A stretch of DNA of 64,000 nucleotides from Mesorhizobium opportunistum WSM2075 (GTDB lineage: Bacteria; Pseudomonadota; Alphaproteobacteria; Rhizobiales; Rhizobiaceae). The notes under the pieces were generated by a model. It was not told the DNA's origin. It worked only from the letters and a program-made list of their open reading frames with translations, and ran no database searches. Numbering within the stretch: the stretch's first letter is position 1; each line of letters begins with the position of its first letter. Made by a program: the position numbers and the translations under genes. The stretch covers positions 2,174,001 to 2,238,000 of the forward strand of contig NC_015675.1 in assembly GCF_000176035.2 (NCBI RefSeq), given 5' to 3'. Shown one piece after another: positions 25,082-35,347 of the stretch.

Positions 25082-26548
25082 CTACTTCCCCGGCGCGGAC
25101 GCCTGCGGCGAGATAAAACGACCGAGGGCAAACACGCCGTCGATAAAATCCTGTCCCATTACAAACCGGCCCTCAACCCAGCGCCCCTGGGCATCCTGGC
25201 TGTCGATGAGCTGACGCACCTTCGAACTTAGGTCGCCGGCGCTCAACTCATCCATGCCACTGATCCACAGCTGTTGGCGGGAAACCGGCAAGCCGCGCCT
25301 GGCAAGCTCCAGCCGGGCGAACACCGGCTCGATCTCGGCCCCCGTTTTCATCCCGTAGTGGTGCAGGAGGTTCTTGTCGTCGAACGTCACCTGGTCATCA
25401 TCGTCGACGTAGACCGGGCGGTTGGTGTTGAGTTCATAGAAACGTGCCCACTTGCCGTCGGGCAGGCGCGCCGCTTGCAACCATTTGGCCGCGGCCTCGG
25501 CCGCGTCCAGCAGCCGCGCATCCTTGTTCTGCTCGTTCAACTCGATCAGGTAATCAATATTGCCGGCGGTTTCGCGCGAGACGACACCTGGCGGCTCGAA
25601 CTTGCGACCCCACACTGGCTGCATGGAACGATCGTATCCCTGGGCCCAGCCCTGTTGCGGCGCAGGGAGCTGGGCCGCGAGGAGAAAATCGCCGACCTTT
25701 TCGGCTGCCTGGAGATATTTGGGATCACCGTATGTACGGTAAGCGTTGAGAAAGAGACGGCCCATATCGCGAGGGAGATTGTCATTGACGATGAAGTAGG
25801 GCGGACTGTCGGGCTTCTGCCACTCGTGCGACCAACTGGCCGGAATACTCGCCTTGGCGGCCGTCTCCACATCCGCACCCGGCGCGGCTCCCTTGAAGAA
25901 GACCGGAAAGGCCCCGTTCGGGTACTGCACCCGCATCAATCGATGAAGCGCCTTATCGATGCAGGACCGGACATCCGGATCCGAACCGCCGCTCGCCCGG
26001 TCGAACCACATCAGGAAATTCAGCACGCTCTGTGTGTTGTTGTCGTCGAGGACGGTCTCGTTGCGATGCGGATTGTCCTTGATGTCGTGACAGGCGTTTC
26101 CATCTGTCTTCAGTGCGCGGTAACACCACGTGGCCGCCTTTTTCGGGTCGGTCTCGATCCTGTAAAACCACCCGCCGGATTCCAGCTGCGTCTTGACCAG
26201 AGCCGTTGCCACGAGCTGGGCCGACTGAAGCCATTGCTTGTCGCCGGTAACCTCGAAAATGCGCAGGAAGGCAGCTCCGACCGCCGGCGTCCCAGGCGGT
26301 TGCACCCAGCCAACGCTTGTCGGCACGGCACCGCCTTCGCCCACTCTCCTTTGGCCATCGAGCGAATATTTCCATACATAGGTTCCGGCCACACCGAGGT
26401 GATCGCGGAAGTAGGCGCCCGCGCGCTCGATCGCGCCCCGTGCCTCGGCGACGGTCGGTTGAGGCTCGCCGGCCAAGGCGGTGCCGCAGGACAGCGCGAC
26501 AACCAGAGCTGAGGCGATACGTCTTCGCACGGCCGCTCCCGCCGGCAT
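25082..26548 (-). CDS. Secreted pectate-lyase-like (PL10 type) protein
   Basis: 488 aa with a signal peptide ('ALVVALSCGTALAG'). The body matches the pectic acid lyase (Pec_lyase/PL10) alpha/alpha barrel: 'YVWKYSLDGQRRVGEG', 'GWVQPPGTPAVGAAFLRIFE', 'LVKTQLESGGWFY' and 'DDNNTQSVLNFLMW'. Family enzymes cleave uronic-acid polymers by beta-elimination. The start codon overlaps the stop of the PglF/CapD-like gene (TGATG), so it belongs to the biosynthetic operon. It could trim the organism's own uronate-containing polymer. Activity on plant pectate is the other possibility. Confidence 0.8.
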   Translation of the reverse strand: MPAGAAVRRRIASALVVALSCGTALAGEPQPTVAEARGAIERAGAYFRDHLGVAGTYVWKYSLDGQRRVGEGGAVPTSVGWVQPPGTPAVGAAFLRIFEVTGDKQWLQSAQLVATALVKTQLESGGWFYRIETDPKKAATWCYRALKTDGNACHDIKDNPHRNETVLDDNNTQSVLNFLMWFDRASGGSDPDVRSCIDKALHRLMRVQYPNGAFPVFFKGAAPGADVETAAKASIPASWSHEWQKPDSPPYFIVNDNLPRDMGRLFLNAYRTYGDPKYLQAAEKVGDFLLAAQLPAPQQGWAQGYDRSMQPVWGRKFEPPGVVSRETAGNIDYLIELNEQNKDARLLDAAEAAAKWLQAARLPDGKWARFYELNTNRPVYVDDDDQVTFDDKNLLHHYGMKTGAEIEPVFARLELARRGLPVSRQQLWISGMDELSAGDLSSKVRQLIDSQDAQGRWVEGRFVMGQDFIDGVFALGRFISPQASAPGK

Positions 26549-28698
26549 CAGGCAGCGGCTTCGCGTTGAGGCGTGGCCGCCTTGGCCGAGCCGCGGATCA
26601 CGTGAGGCACGAATGGCGTCGCCGCCGCAGGTTTTGTTTCCTCTCTGTGGTAGCTGGGAAGCAACCGGGCAACGAGGTCCAGCACGCCCCCGGTGTCGCC
26701 AGCTTTCGCCAGGCGGCGCAGCTGCGAGAATTCCTTGCGAAGGATCTCGAGCGGCACCGGATTGGGCACCGCGCCCAAGACTCCGGAGATCGGAACGTCG
26801 ACACGTCTTTCTCTTTCGTCGAAGAGTTCCTCAAACAACTTTTCTCCGGGCCGGCAACCGACAATCTTGATCTTGATGTCTTCATCCGGCCGAAAACCGG
26901 CGAGCTTGATCATGCGACGCGCCATGTCGATGATCTTGATTGGCGCCCCCATGTCCAGAACGAAGATCTCGCCCTGTCCCAGGCTTTTCTCCAGGCCATG
27001 GGCCGATGCCTGCAAGGTGAGCTCAACCGCCTCCCTTATCGTCATGAAGAAGCGCTTCATCTCCATGTCGGTTACGGTCAGCGGGCCGCCATGGGCGAGT
27101 TGGCGCTTGAACAGCGGGATCAGCGATCCACTCGAACCCAGGACATTGCCGAAACGAACGGTCATGAAGCGGGCTGGGGTTTCGCCGGCGACGAAGGCCA
27201 GGTCCAGGGACTGGCAATAGAGTTCGGCCAGGCGCTTGGTGGCGCCCATCACGCTGGTCGTGTTCACGACCTTGTCCGTGGAGATCTGGACCATCGCCTT
27301 GGCACCGCAAAGGCGGGTCGCCTCTGCCACGTTCATCGTACCGATGACGTTGGTGAGAATGCCCTCACAGGGATTCAATTCGACCATCGGCACGTGTTTG
27401 AGTGCCGCTGCATGGAAGACCAGGTCGACGCAATGCCGTTGGAAGATCTCGCCCAGGCGAACCGGGTCGCGTACATCGCAGATGTATGGCTTGCGGTGCA
27501 CATTCGGGAACTTCTCCGCCAGTTCCAGATCGATGGCGTATAGATTGTATTCGCTGTTATCGATCAGGATCAGTTCCGCCGGACCAAGCGCGGCAATCTG
27601 CTGTGTGAGCTCGCCGCCGATCGAGCCTCCGGCGCCGGTGACGACGATGCGGCTGTTTTCGATCATGCGGGACAACGCAGCTTTATCGAGCACTGTCTGG
27701 GGCCTTTCCAGCAGGTCGGTAAGCTCGATCGGGCGCAACTCGAAGCGGCTCTCGTGCTTGGGATTGCGCAGCTCCAGGACGGGCGCCGGCCGCGAGACCG
27801 CGATGCCCAGGCGTTCGGCCCGGTCGATCAGCGCTTCGAGCGCCGGGTCGACGAGACCAGGCATCCTTTCGGTAAAGATCACGTGCCGGGGCTTGATGCC
27901 GCGGACTTCCAGGTCGCTGATCACCGTGTCGAAGTCTTCGATGCTGCCAAGGACCGGCACGCCGCGCAGGAAATACCCCTCCGTCGTCGCGGCATTGTCG
28001 AGCAGACCGACCGGCCAATGGGGTGCATCCGGATCCCGCTGCAGTGCCCGGATATAGTGATCGGCTGCATCACCCGCACCGATCAGCAGCACGGGAACCA
28101 TGTCGCGTCCGTTTCTCGCCCTGTTTGCGGCCGGGCCAAAACGGCCTGTCTCGACGAGCTTGGAGCGGATGCGGACCGAAATGAGCAACGGCACGAGCAA
28201 GAGGACCTCGATCACCATCACCGAGCGAGGGATCGAATCGAGGCGTGTCGCCACGAACATCATGAACACGAAGGCGAGCGATGCGACGATTACCGCGCGC
28301 AGGATACCGAGCATGTCGCCGACGGAAGCATATCGCCAATTGCGGGTGTAGAGGCAGGTCACCGGGAAGACCACGGCGCATGTAAACAGGAAGCAGGGAA
28401 GTGCGAAAAGCAGCGAATGGTAGCTCTCCGGACTGGTGACCTCTCCATCAAGGCCCAATCGCATGAATGAAGCAAAGGACAGCGCCGCGAGCGCCATGGC
28501 CAGATCGATGATGTAGAGATGAAGATTCTTGCCGACGGCCTTGGCGCGCCCGACCACCCTGCGACGCAAGTACGACAGAACATGAACGATGGTACGCGGT
28601 TTGCTGACAAGACGGCCGACAGCGATTGCGGTGGCTATCAGAAGCGATTGGCCTCCGAGCGGACCGATTGCTTCAAACGGCTGATCTAACTGGCTCAT
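26548..28698 (-). CDS. PglF/CapD/WbpM-like nucleotide-sugar 4,6-dehydratase
   Basis: 716 aa. ATG 28698 is chosen because 'gaggtcctagg' precedes it. Four or five N-terminal membrane helices, a CoA-binding-like middle domain, then a short-chain dehydrogenase fold with 'VVTGAGGSIGGELTQQIA' and the active-site region 'STDKVVNTTSVMGATKR', where Met replaces the usual Tyr of YxxxK, as in PglF/FlaA1-type dehydratases. It converts a UDP-HexNAc to the 4-keto-6-deoxy sugar used by the DegT aminotransferase at 14608. This is long-form membrane PglF, not the short soluble form. Confidence 0.92.
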   Translation of the reverse strand: MSQLDQPFEAIGPLGGQSLLIATAIAVGRLVSKPRTIVHVLSYLRRRVVGRAKAVGKNLHLYIIDLAMALAALSFASFMRLGLDGEVTSPESYHSLLFALPCFLFTCAVVFPVTCLYTRNWRYASVGDMLGILRAVIVASLAFVFMMFVATRLDSIPRSVMVIEVLLLVPLLISVRIRSKLVETGRFGPAANRARNGRDMVPVLLIGAGDAADHYIRALQRDPDAPHWPVGLLDNAATTEGYFLRGVPVLGSIEDFDTVISDLEVRGIKPRHVIFTERMPGLVDPALEALIDRAERLGIAVSRPAPVLELRNPKHESRFELRPIELTDLLERPQTVLDKAALSRMIENSRIVVTGAGGSIGGELTQQIAALGPAELILIDNSEYNLYAIDLELAEKFPNVHRKPYICDVRDPVRLGEIFQRHCVDLVFHAAALKHVPMVELNPCEGILTNVIGTMNVAEATRLCGAKAMVQISTDKVVNTTSVMGATKRLAELYCQSLDLAFVAGETPARFMTVRFGNVLGSSGSLIPLFKRQLAHGGPLTVTDMEMKRFFMTIREAVELTLQASAHGLEKSLGQGEIFVLDMGAPIKIIDMARRMIKLAGFRPDEDIKIKIVGCRPGEKLFEELFDERERRVDVPISGVLGAVPNPVPLEILRKEFSQLRRLAKAGDTGGVLDLVARLLPSYHREETKPAAATPFVPHVIRGSAKAATPQREAAA

Positions 28699-28947
28699 CC
28701 TAGGACCTCGACAAAGCTTAGCCGCCGCGCTCTGGGAGAGCACGTCAAGATTATCGGCTGTTTGCACCCCGCAGACACAAATCCGGGCTTGCCAAGACCT
28801 TGTTCAATCAAGAACAGGTTGGCCTGCTATCGTTCGGATTCGAGGCTACGATTTATCGTTGCTATGGAGCGCCTTGCCTGCTTTTGGCGCAACACCTGCT
28901 TTTGTGCAGGGAGTAGCTATCGGAACCGCGAGAGGAACTTTCCCGAG

Positions 28948-29817
28948 TTAATCCAAAGAGGTACTTCCGCCAGTCTGGACAAGCCAGCCAGACAGGTCCC
29001 GCTGCACCAGCGTGCCCAACTGCTCGACATCGGCGGCGTAAAAGTCGACGAGCTGGGATCGAAGTCTTGGGGGGAAAGGCGGATAAGCAATCTTTCCCGC
29101 CAGGGCACCCCGTGCCGCCTCGAAGAGAGAGGTGTTCCGGAACGGACGAACCAGAGGTTTCAACGGCTTCATCATGTTGCGCAGCTGCGGTCCGACCATA
29201 GCTTCGCTGCGGTCCTTCACTTTTTTCGCCACCGGCAAAGCCACGTCGCTCTCAGGGAGGTTCAAAAACGTCCTGACCTTGCTCAACTGTTCGACAGGCC
29301 TTGCGACTGTTTCCTCGAAAAACAGAACCAGCAGCCGATCCTTCGGATAGAGATCCAGATAGGCCTGCAACTGTGCGCTATAGAGGCCGCCGGCGAGAAA
29401 ACGCCCAGGCGAATCCCTGCCCACGTCAAGGTAGGATTCTATGTCGCGGTCGACCTCGCCGCGGCGAAAGAGCATGCAATAGTCCGAGTACGCACGCTCG
29501 ACCGGGTTGCGAAGCTGCACGATCAGCCTGACATGGGGGAGCAGCCGGTGAACCCGTTGCGGTGCCGACGGAGTGTCCAGGTAGGAGTTCGACTTTTCAC
29601 CGACGAGCTGTCCAGGACGAGTTTTATGAAATTGGCGGAAGTACCAGTCGTCGCCGCGATCGTAGTGGCGACTGAAGTAGTGCAGCTCGGGATCCGGCAT
29701 GCTGACGTCCGGATCGGCCTGCAGCGACTGCTGCAGCCAGGTCGTGGCGCATTTCGCAGCGCCGATGATGAGGAAGTCGATATCCTCTGCCTGCATTTTA
29801 GAACCCTCTTGGATCAT
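28948..29817 (-). CDS. Sulfotransferase (PAPS-dependent), type 1
   Basis: About 289 aa. The 5'-phosphosulfate-binding loop is 'IIGAAKCATTWLQQSL', and the 3'-phosphate-binding block is 'VQLRNPVERAYSDYCM'. Family members transfer sulfate from PAPS to sugar hydroxyls. ATG 29817 overlaps the stop of the upstream glycosyltransferase (ATGA); ATG 29796 with 'gaggg' in front is the alternative. PAPS can be made by CysD and CysNC encoded two genes upstream. It likely sulfates the locus polysaccharide; an LPS or Nod-factor target is possible but no nod genes are in view. Confidence 0.88.
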   Translation of the reverse strand: MIQEGSKMQAEDIDFLIIGAAKCATTWLQQSLQADPDVSMPDPELHYFSRHYDRGDDWYFRQFHKTRPGQLVGEKSNSYLDTPSAPQRVHRLLPHVRLIVQLRNPVERAYSDYCMLFRRGEVDRDIESYLDVGRDSPGRFLAGGLYSAQLQAYLDLYPKDRLLVLFFEETVARPVEQLSKVRTFLNLPESDVALPVAKKVKDRSEAMVGPQLRNMMKPLKPLVRPFRNTSLFEAARGALAGKIAYPPFPPRLRSQLVDFYAADVEQLGTLVQRDLSGWLVQTGGSTSLD

Positions 29818-31022
29818 TTGTCACCTGTCGTACTGCAAGCCAACCTGGCCGCCGCCGGAGCGCGGAGCGCTTGCCCATAAACTTCCATGACCTTTTCGAC
29901 GTGCTGCTGCGTGCTATAGGAAAAGCAGGCTTGCTTGCGGGCCGCCTGGCTGATGCGTGCCCACAGCGAAGGATCCGAAAGCAACCGTCGCAGCGGCTCC
30001 ATGAAAGCTTTGGTGTCTTCCGGAGCGACCAGAAATCCCGTCCGTCCATTCTCGATGGCTTCCGGGTTGCCGCCGTGATCGGTCGCAACCACCGGCGTGC
30101 CGAGAAACATCGCTTCGATCAGGGTCCTTCCAAAAGGCTCCCCTATCGCGGGAACGACCAGAACATCCGTCGCCGCCAGGAATGGCTCGATAGGGCTGCG
30201 AAAGCCCATGAAACGTATAATCCGATCCAGCCCGCGCTCGACGCAAAGCGCGCGCGCGGCAAATTCAAGATTATGCGAGCCTGCCGGCGAGTTGCCGAAC
30301 ACGCAGCCGACGATCGGGATGTGCGGATGCTCGCGTCGGAAACGTTCAATGATGTTGATGAAGAGAAGCGGACGCTTTCGCTCGATCAGGCCGCCAATGA
30401 AACTGAGAATGTGCGTGCCTGGCGCGAGGCCGAGCTCTTCCAGAAGCTTTGCCTTGGCCGCGGCCCTGTCAGGGATGTCCAACGGGTGGTCGAAGGGGCT
30501 ATGGATAACGCTGAGGCGTCCGTTGAGGGATCGGATCGGATGCTTCGGCCGTGAGAATCGCGACACCGTCACCATGCGATCCGCAATGAACGGCCCGAGA
30601 ATATTGGCGCCTTTTGCATCGGGATCGCCGCGATGATGCCAGACCAGCCGGGCGCCCGCAAACCGTGCGGCAATGCCCCAATTGATATGCGTTCTTCCAT
30701 CATTGGTATGAATGATGTCGAACCTCTGCTCCCGGATGAAGCGGCTCAAATGCGGCAGCGTGCTGGTCAAATAGGTGGCGACACCTCCCCAGGTCGTTCC
30801 TTTCGCGGGCAATGTCGTCAAAGGAGGCAAACCCATGAAGGGCTGGCCCTCCATCTTCAGAAAGTCTGCGAGCGGCCCCGTGATGTCCTGAAGCACCAGG
30901 ACCGGTGCGACCCTTGAGGTGTCGAGATTCTGGACAAGCTTCAGTGCCGAGATGTGACTTCCGCCGACATCGTCACCGACAAATGGAAAGCAAACCCGAA
31001 TTCGACCGGTCTCAGCACTCAT
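29814..31022 (-). CDS. GT4-family glycosyltransferase
   Basis: 402 aa. Recognisable blocks: N-terminal 'VCFPFVGDDVGGSHISALKL', and in the C-terminal domain 'LSFIGGLIERKRPLLF', 'FMGFRSPIEPFLAATDVL' and 'GEPFGRTLIEAMFLGTPVV'. It is a retaining, cytoplasmic enzyme. The gene sits between CysNC (6-bp gap) and a sulfotransferase (4-bp overlap), so this glycosyltransferase and the sulfation genes are expressed together. It may add the sugar that becomes sulfated (inference). Confidence 0.88.
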   Translation of the reverse strand: MSAETGRIRVCFPFVGDDVGGSHISALKLVQNLDTSRVAPVLVLQDITGPLADFLKMEGQPFMGLPPLTTLPAKGTTWGGVATYLTSTLPHLSRFIREQRFDIIHTNDGRTHINWGIAARFAGARLVWHHRGDPDAKGANILGPFIADRMVTVSRFSRPKHPIRSLNGRLSVIHSPFDHPLDIPDRAAAKAKLLEELGLAPGTHILSFIGGLIERKRPLLFINIIERFRREHPHIPIVGCVFGNSPAGSHNLEFAARALCVERGLDRIIRFMGFRSPIEPFLAATDVLVVPAIGEPFGRTLIEAMFLGTPVVATDHGGNPEAIENGRTGFLVAPEDTKAFMEPLRRLLSDPSLWARISQAARKQACFSYSTQQHVEKVMEVYGQALRAPAAARLACSTTGDK

Positions 31023-31028
31023 CGCCTG

Positions 31029-32960
31029 CTACCCGGTTGCGCTTCCAAGATAGCTGCCACGATCAAGGTAGCTGACGATCAGTTCGGCAGCCTCCTCGGC
31101 GCTCAAATCTGGGGTGATCGTGATATGAGGAGCCTCGGGGCGCTCATAGGGACTGCCGATGCCGGTGAAATTCTGTATCAATCCGTTTCGGGCGCGTTGG
31201 TACAGACCCTTCGGGTCACGTCGCTCCGCCACTTCCAGCGGTGTATCGACAAAGATCTCGATAAACTGCCCTTCGCCGAAAAGGTCGCGCGCCATCCGGC
31301 GTTCCGCCCGGAATGGTGAAATGAAGGAAGCCAGCGCTATCAACCCCGCATCGACCATCAGCCTTGCGGTTTCAGCGACACGACGAATGTTCTCGACGCG
31401 GTCAGCGTCGGTAAAGCCGAGATCCCGGTTCAGGCCGTGGCGGACATTGTCGCCATCCAGAAGGTAGGTGTGCTTGCCGATCGCGTGAAGGCGCTTCTCA
31501 ACGAGATTTGCGATCGTCGACTTGCCGGCGCCGGAGAGGCCGGTGAACCACAGCGCCGCCGGCTTTTGGCCCTTGGCGATCGCGCGCGCGTTCATGTCCA
31601 CGTCCAGCGCCTGCCAATGAATGTTGCTTGCCCTGCGCAGGCTGAAGTCGATCATCCCGGCGCCAACCGTGTGATTGGTCATCCGGTCGATGACGATGAA
31701 AGCACCAGTCTCATGCACCCGGCTGAAAGGATCGAAAGCAAGCGGCGCCTGTGTCATCAAATTGATGACGCCAACTTCGTTCTTCTCGAGCGTCTTCGTG
31801 GCGAGCTTTGCGAAATTGTTGATGTCCAGCCTGTGTTTGATGTGCGTGACGCTTGCCCCCACGACGCTGGTGGCAAGCTTGATGAGATAGGGACGGCCGG
31901 GGATCAATGGCTCGTCATGCATCCAGAGCAAATGCGCCGCAAACTGGTCGGAGACTTCGGGTCGCTCGGCCGCGGCTGCCAGAACGTCACCGCGGGAGAC
32001 ATCGATCTCGTCCTCGAGCATCAGCGTGACCGCCTCGCCGGCGCCGGCTTCGGAGAGGTCGCCATCGAAAGTGACAATTCGCTTCACCAGGCTCGTAACG
32101 CCTGAGCGCGCCACCGCCACGCGGTCTCCAGGCCTCACCACCCCGGCCGCGATCGTGCCGGCAAACCCACGAAAGTCGAGGTTGGGGCGATTGACCCATT
32201 GCACCGGCATCCGGAACGGGGCCGCACGGCGGTCGCTGTCGACCTCGACGGACTCCAGATACTCGACGAGTGTCGGGCCCTGATACCAGGGCAGTTTCGC
32301 GCTTCTGGTACGAACATTGTCGCCATAACGGGCAGACAGAGGGATGGCCTGTAACGAGACGAAGCCGAGCGGTTCCGCAAAACTTCGATAGGCCGCCTCG
32401 ATCTCATCGAACACGGCTTGCGAATAGCCGATCAGGTCGATCTTGTTGATCGCCAGAACGACGTGCCGGATTCCGAGCAGGGAGACGATGAAAGAATGCC
32501 GGCGGGTCTGGGTGAGGATCCCCTGCCGCGCATCGACGAGAATGACCGCTAGGTCGGCATTGGATGCGCCGGTGGCCATGTTGCGGGTGTATTGCTCATG
32601 GCCGGGTGTGTCGGCGACGATGAACTTGCGCTGCTCGGTGGCGAAAAAGCGATAGGCCACATCGATCGTAATGCCTTGTTCGCGCTCACTGGCGAGGCCG
32701 TCAACCAGAAGTGCGAAGTCGAGATCGTCGCCGGTCGTGCCGTGCCGCCGGGAATCGGCCGCAAGGGCCGAAAGTTGATCTTCCATCAGCAGCTGGGTGT
32801 CGTAGAGCAGCCTGCCGATCAGCGTCGACTTGCCGTCGTCCACGCTGCCGCAGGTGAGAAACCGCAACAGGCTTTTCCGCTCATGGGCATGAAGATGCTG
32901 GAAAGCGGCCTGGCTCTCCAGGGAAGCTTCGAGATCTGCGATTTGAGCAACACCAAGCAT
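31029..32960 (-). CDS. cysNC: Sulfate adenylyltransferase large subunit / APS kinase fusion (NodQ type)
   Basis: 643 aa bifunctional protein. The N-terminal GTPase domain has '[18 protein letters not shown]' (about 35-52), '[16 protein letters not shown]' and 'NKIDL'. The C-terminal APS kinase domain begins near residue 460 with '[18 protein letters not shown]' and contains '[15 protein letters not shown]'. With CysD it makes APS and then PAPS. The CysN-CysC fusion is the rhizobial NodQ layout. Location between a flippase and sulfotransferase genes suggests a supply dedicated to polysaccharide sulfation rather than general cysteine synthesis. Confidence 0.95.
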   Translation of the reverse strand: MLGVAQIADLEASLESQAAFQHLHAHERKSLLRFLTCGSVDDGKSTLIGRLLYDTQLLMEDQLSALAADSRRHGTTGDDLDFALLVDGLASEREQGITIDVAYRFFATEQRKFIVADTPGHEQYTRNMATGASNADLAVILVDARQGILTQTRRHSFIVSLLGIRHVVLAINKIDLIGYSQAVFDEIEAAYRSFAEPLGFVSLQAIPLSARYGDNVRTRSAKLPWYQGPTLVEYLESVEVDSDRRAAPFRMPVQWVNRPNLDFRGFAGTIAAGVVRPGDRVAVARSGVTSLVKRIVTFDGDLSEAGAGEAVTLMLEDEIDVSRGDVLAAAAERPEVSDQFAAHLLWMHDEPLIPGRPYLIKLATSVVGASVTHIKHRLDINNFAKLATKTLEKNEVGVINLMTQAPLAFDPFSRVHETGAFIVIDRMTNHTVGAGMIDFSLRRASNIHWQALDVDMNARAIAKGQKPAALWFTGLSGAGKSTIANLVEKRLHAIGKHTYLLDGDNVRHGLNRDLGFTDADRVENIRRVAETARLMVDAGLIALASFISPFRAERRMARDLFGEGQFIEIFVDTPLEVAERRDPKGLYQRARNGLIQNFTGIGSPYERPEAPHITITPDLSAEEAAELIVSYLDRGSYLGSATG

Positions 32961-33925
32961 CAGAAGTACCCCTCACGCTTTTTCTTTTCCATCGATGCCG
33001 CCTCGTCATGATCGATCAAACGGCCCGACCGCTCGGACGTCCGGGTGGCAAGCGTTTCCTGGAGCACTTCGGGAAGAGTAGCGGCCGTGCTTTCGGTGGC
33101 CGCGGTCAGCGGATAGCAACCAAGGGTGCGGAAGCGCACCGAACGCATTTCGGGCACCTCGCCCGGGCGTAGCGGCAGACGATCGTCGTCCACCATGATC
33201 CATTGTCCGTTGCGCTCCACCACCGGACGCTTTGCGGCAAAGTAGAGCGACACGATGGGGATTTTCTCCCTCATGATGTATTGCCAGATGTCGGTTTCGG
33301 TCCAATTCGAGAGGGGGAAGACGCGAACGGATTCGCCGGGCCTCAGACGGCCGTTGTAGAGGTTCCACAACTCCGGACGCTGGTTCTTCGGATCCCAGCC
33401 ATGGTTCTCGCTTCGAAGCGAAAACACCCGCTCTTTCGCACGGCTTTTCTCTTCATCTCGCCGCGCCCCGCCAAAGGCGGCATCGAAACCGAACGAGGAC
33501 AGCGCCGATTTCAACGCTTCCGTCTTCATGATCTGCGTGTAGATCGATGAGTTGTGGGTAAACGGTGTGATGCCCTCGGCAAGACCGGCTTCGTTGCGAC
33601 GCACCAGCAGGTCCAGGCCAAGCCGCGCGACGGTTTCGTCGCGGAAGCGGATCATTTCCTTGAATTTCCAGGTGGTGTCGATGTGGAGCAAGGGGAACGG
33701 CAGTTGCGAAGGGTAGAAGGCCTTCATCGCCAGATGCAGCATCACCGCCGAGTCCTTGCCCACGGAATACAACATCACAGGGTTGCGCAATTCGGCCGCC
33801 ACCTCGCGAATGATGTGGATCGATTCAGCCTCGAGCCGCTGCAGATGCGTGAGGGTCGGCGATGACGGACCAAGGCGTCGCGACGCTATGGGCACGGTGG
33901 TTGAAGCTTGGGTCGCAAGGGTCAT
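32960..33925 (-). CDS. cysD: Sulfate adenylyltransferase small subunit (CysD/NodP)
   Basis: 321 aa, close to the usual size. The PAPS-reductase-like nucleotide-binding fold is evident from '[19 protein letters not shown]' (PP-loop), '[17 protein letters not shown]', '[16 protein letters not shown]' and '[12 protein letters not shown]'. The C-terminal 'KKKREGYF' is diagnostic of CysD. It forms ATP sulfurylase with the CysNC protein, whose start overlaps this stop by one base. The start directly abuts the Wzx-like gene's stop codon. Confidence 0.95.
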   Translation of the reverse strand: MTLATQASTTVPIASRRLGPSSPTLTHLQRLEAESIHIIREVAAELRNPVMLYSVGKDSAVMLHLAMKAFYPSQLPFPLLHIDTTWKFKEMIRFRDETVARLGLDLLVRRNEAGLAEGITPFTHNSSIYTQIMKTEALKSALSSFGFDAAFGGARRDEEKSRAKERVFSLRSENHGWDPKNQRPELWNLYNGRLRPGESVRVFPLSNWTETDIWQYIMREKIPIVSLYFAAKRPVVERNGQWIMVDDDRLPLRPGEVPEMRSVRFRTLGCYPLTAATESTAATLPEVLQETLATRTSERSGRLIDHDEAASMEKKKREGYF

Positions 33926-35347
33926 CTAGATTGCCTTTGAAGGAGAAAGATCTGCCTGATTGAGGCTGTCCACCGGCCGTGTCGGCCTGTCGGAGTGGGT
34001 GGTCTTCAACGCTTGTTTCAATGAAAACGCCAAACCCGAGGTCCACAATATGCCCAGCACGATGTGGGCGATGTTGCCGCCCATCGCACCGATGCGCGGG
34101 ATCAGCAGAAGTGCCGTGATGTGGAAGGCGGCCGTCGCAACAATGACAATCCGCAACACCTCGCGCTGTTTGCCCATGGCCAGCAGTGCGGAGCGGGCGG
34201 CGGAGCCCGAGAGCACGAACGCGACCGCCACCATCTGCACGATGACGAGGTTGGCCGCGCCGAGAAAAGCAGGACCCGCGGTCCACATGAGCAGCGGCCG
34301 GACGAACGCCGCGACGATCAATATGCAGAGGATGCCAAAGCCGAACAGCATGGCTTCGGCTTGAAAGACCGCGCGTTTGAATTTTCCGATGCTTCCCTGC
34401 GCCCAGAAGCGGGCCACGTCGGGATAAAGAACGTTCTGGACCTGTGGACCGACCTGCTGGCCGACGCGCCCTATGCGCTTGGCGATTTGATACAAGCCCG
34501 CTGAAGCCGGGTCGGCCAGGAACCCGACCAGCAGCGTATCGAGCTCCTGAGCGCTCACGCGCAATGTGAGCGAAATGTTCGAAGACCAGGCGAAATTCCA
34601 GATGCCGGGAAAGCGGCTTGTGATTCCGGCCAGAGGCGCGCGCAGGATCTTGCGAACGCCCTGCCTGTGCAGGGCGCGCATCGTCAGGGTCAAGAGTGTC
34701 AGGGACCCGAGGATCTGTGTTCCAGCCCAAACCGCGGTGAAATAGGCGAGATCAGCCTTGAGCAGCACCCCGAGCAAGCACAGCAACACCCGCAAAACCG
34801 CATTGAGCAGCTGCCCGTAGGCCAGGAGGCGGAAGTTGCCGGCCATGCGCTGCACCGCGACCGGAACGCCCGATATCTGGAACAGCAGGACGCTGGAATA
34901 CAGGACAAGAAGTTGCACGACTTCCGCGGACCAACCGAAGAACGGCGCGACGAGAAGTGCGGCGCCCATGGCGATGACCCAGGCGCAAACGGCGGCGCCA
35001 ACATCGATAAGCAGGCCAAATTTCATGAGAATGCGCAGTGCATCGCGATCCGAGGACGCGTCCAGGCCCGCCGCATATTTGATGATCGGCTGCCAGGACT
35101 GGAAACTGACAACGCGCTCGACCACGCGGGTGAACGCGATAATCAACGCAAGCTGGCCATAGTTCGCCACGCCAAGGGCGCGCGCCGAAAGCGCAAATGC
35201 CACGAGCCCGAGCAATGAACCGAGAAAATTGCCCGTCAGAAGGTGTGCGATATTGGCCAGGCGCGTGCGGCCGGCGCTCCTGCGTTTGAGGGCCTCCATC
35301 GCACGTCCGATCAGGCCTGTGGTCATCGCAATGGTTGCCAAACTCAC
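33926..35347 (-). CDS. Wzx-like polysaccharide flippase (MATE/MOP superfamily)
   Basis: About 473 aa. GTG 35347 is preferred because CGGAG (35354-35358) lies 6 bases upstream; ATG 35326 is possible. It has about twelve to fourteen membrane helices, starting with 'LLTGNFLGSLLGLVAFALSA' and 'GVANYGQLALIIAF', the typical N-terminus of oligosaccharide flippases. It should move the lipid-linked repeat unit to the periplasmic face for the Wzy-like polymerase. It is the first gene of the flippase-cysD-cysNC-GT4-sulfotransferase operon. Confidence 0.88.
   Translation of the reverse strand: MSLATIAMTTGLIGRAMEALKRRSAGRTRLANIAHLLTGNFLGSLLGLVAFALSARALGVANYGQLALIIAFTRVVERVVSFQSWQPIIKYAAGLDASSDRDALRILMKFGLLIDVGAAVCAWVIAMGAALLVAPFFGWSAEVVQLLVLYSSVLLFQISGVPVAVQRMAGNFRLLAYGQLLNAVLRVLLCLLGVLLKADLAYFTAVWAGTQILGSLTLLTLTMRALHRQGVRKILRAPLAGITSRFPGIWNFAWSSNISLTLRVSAQELDTLLVGFLADPASAGLYQIAKRIGRVGQQVGPQVQNVLYPDVARFWAQGSIGKFKRAVFQAEAMLFGFGILCILIVAAFVRPLLMWTAGPAFLGAANLVIVQMVAVAFVLSGSAARSALLAMGKQREVLRIVIVATAAFHITALLLIPRIGAMGGNIAHIVLGILWTSGLAFSLKQALKTTHSDRPTRPVDSLNQADLSPSKAI

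Noticed and set aside
25274..27543. Plus-strand frames of 412 and 408 codons
   Set aside because: Antisense to the lyase and dehydratase genes; composition of a shadow.
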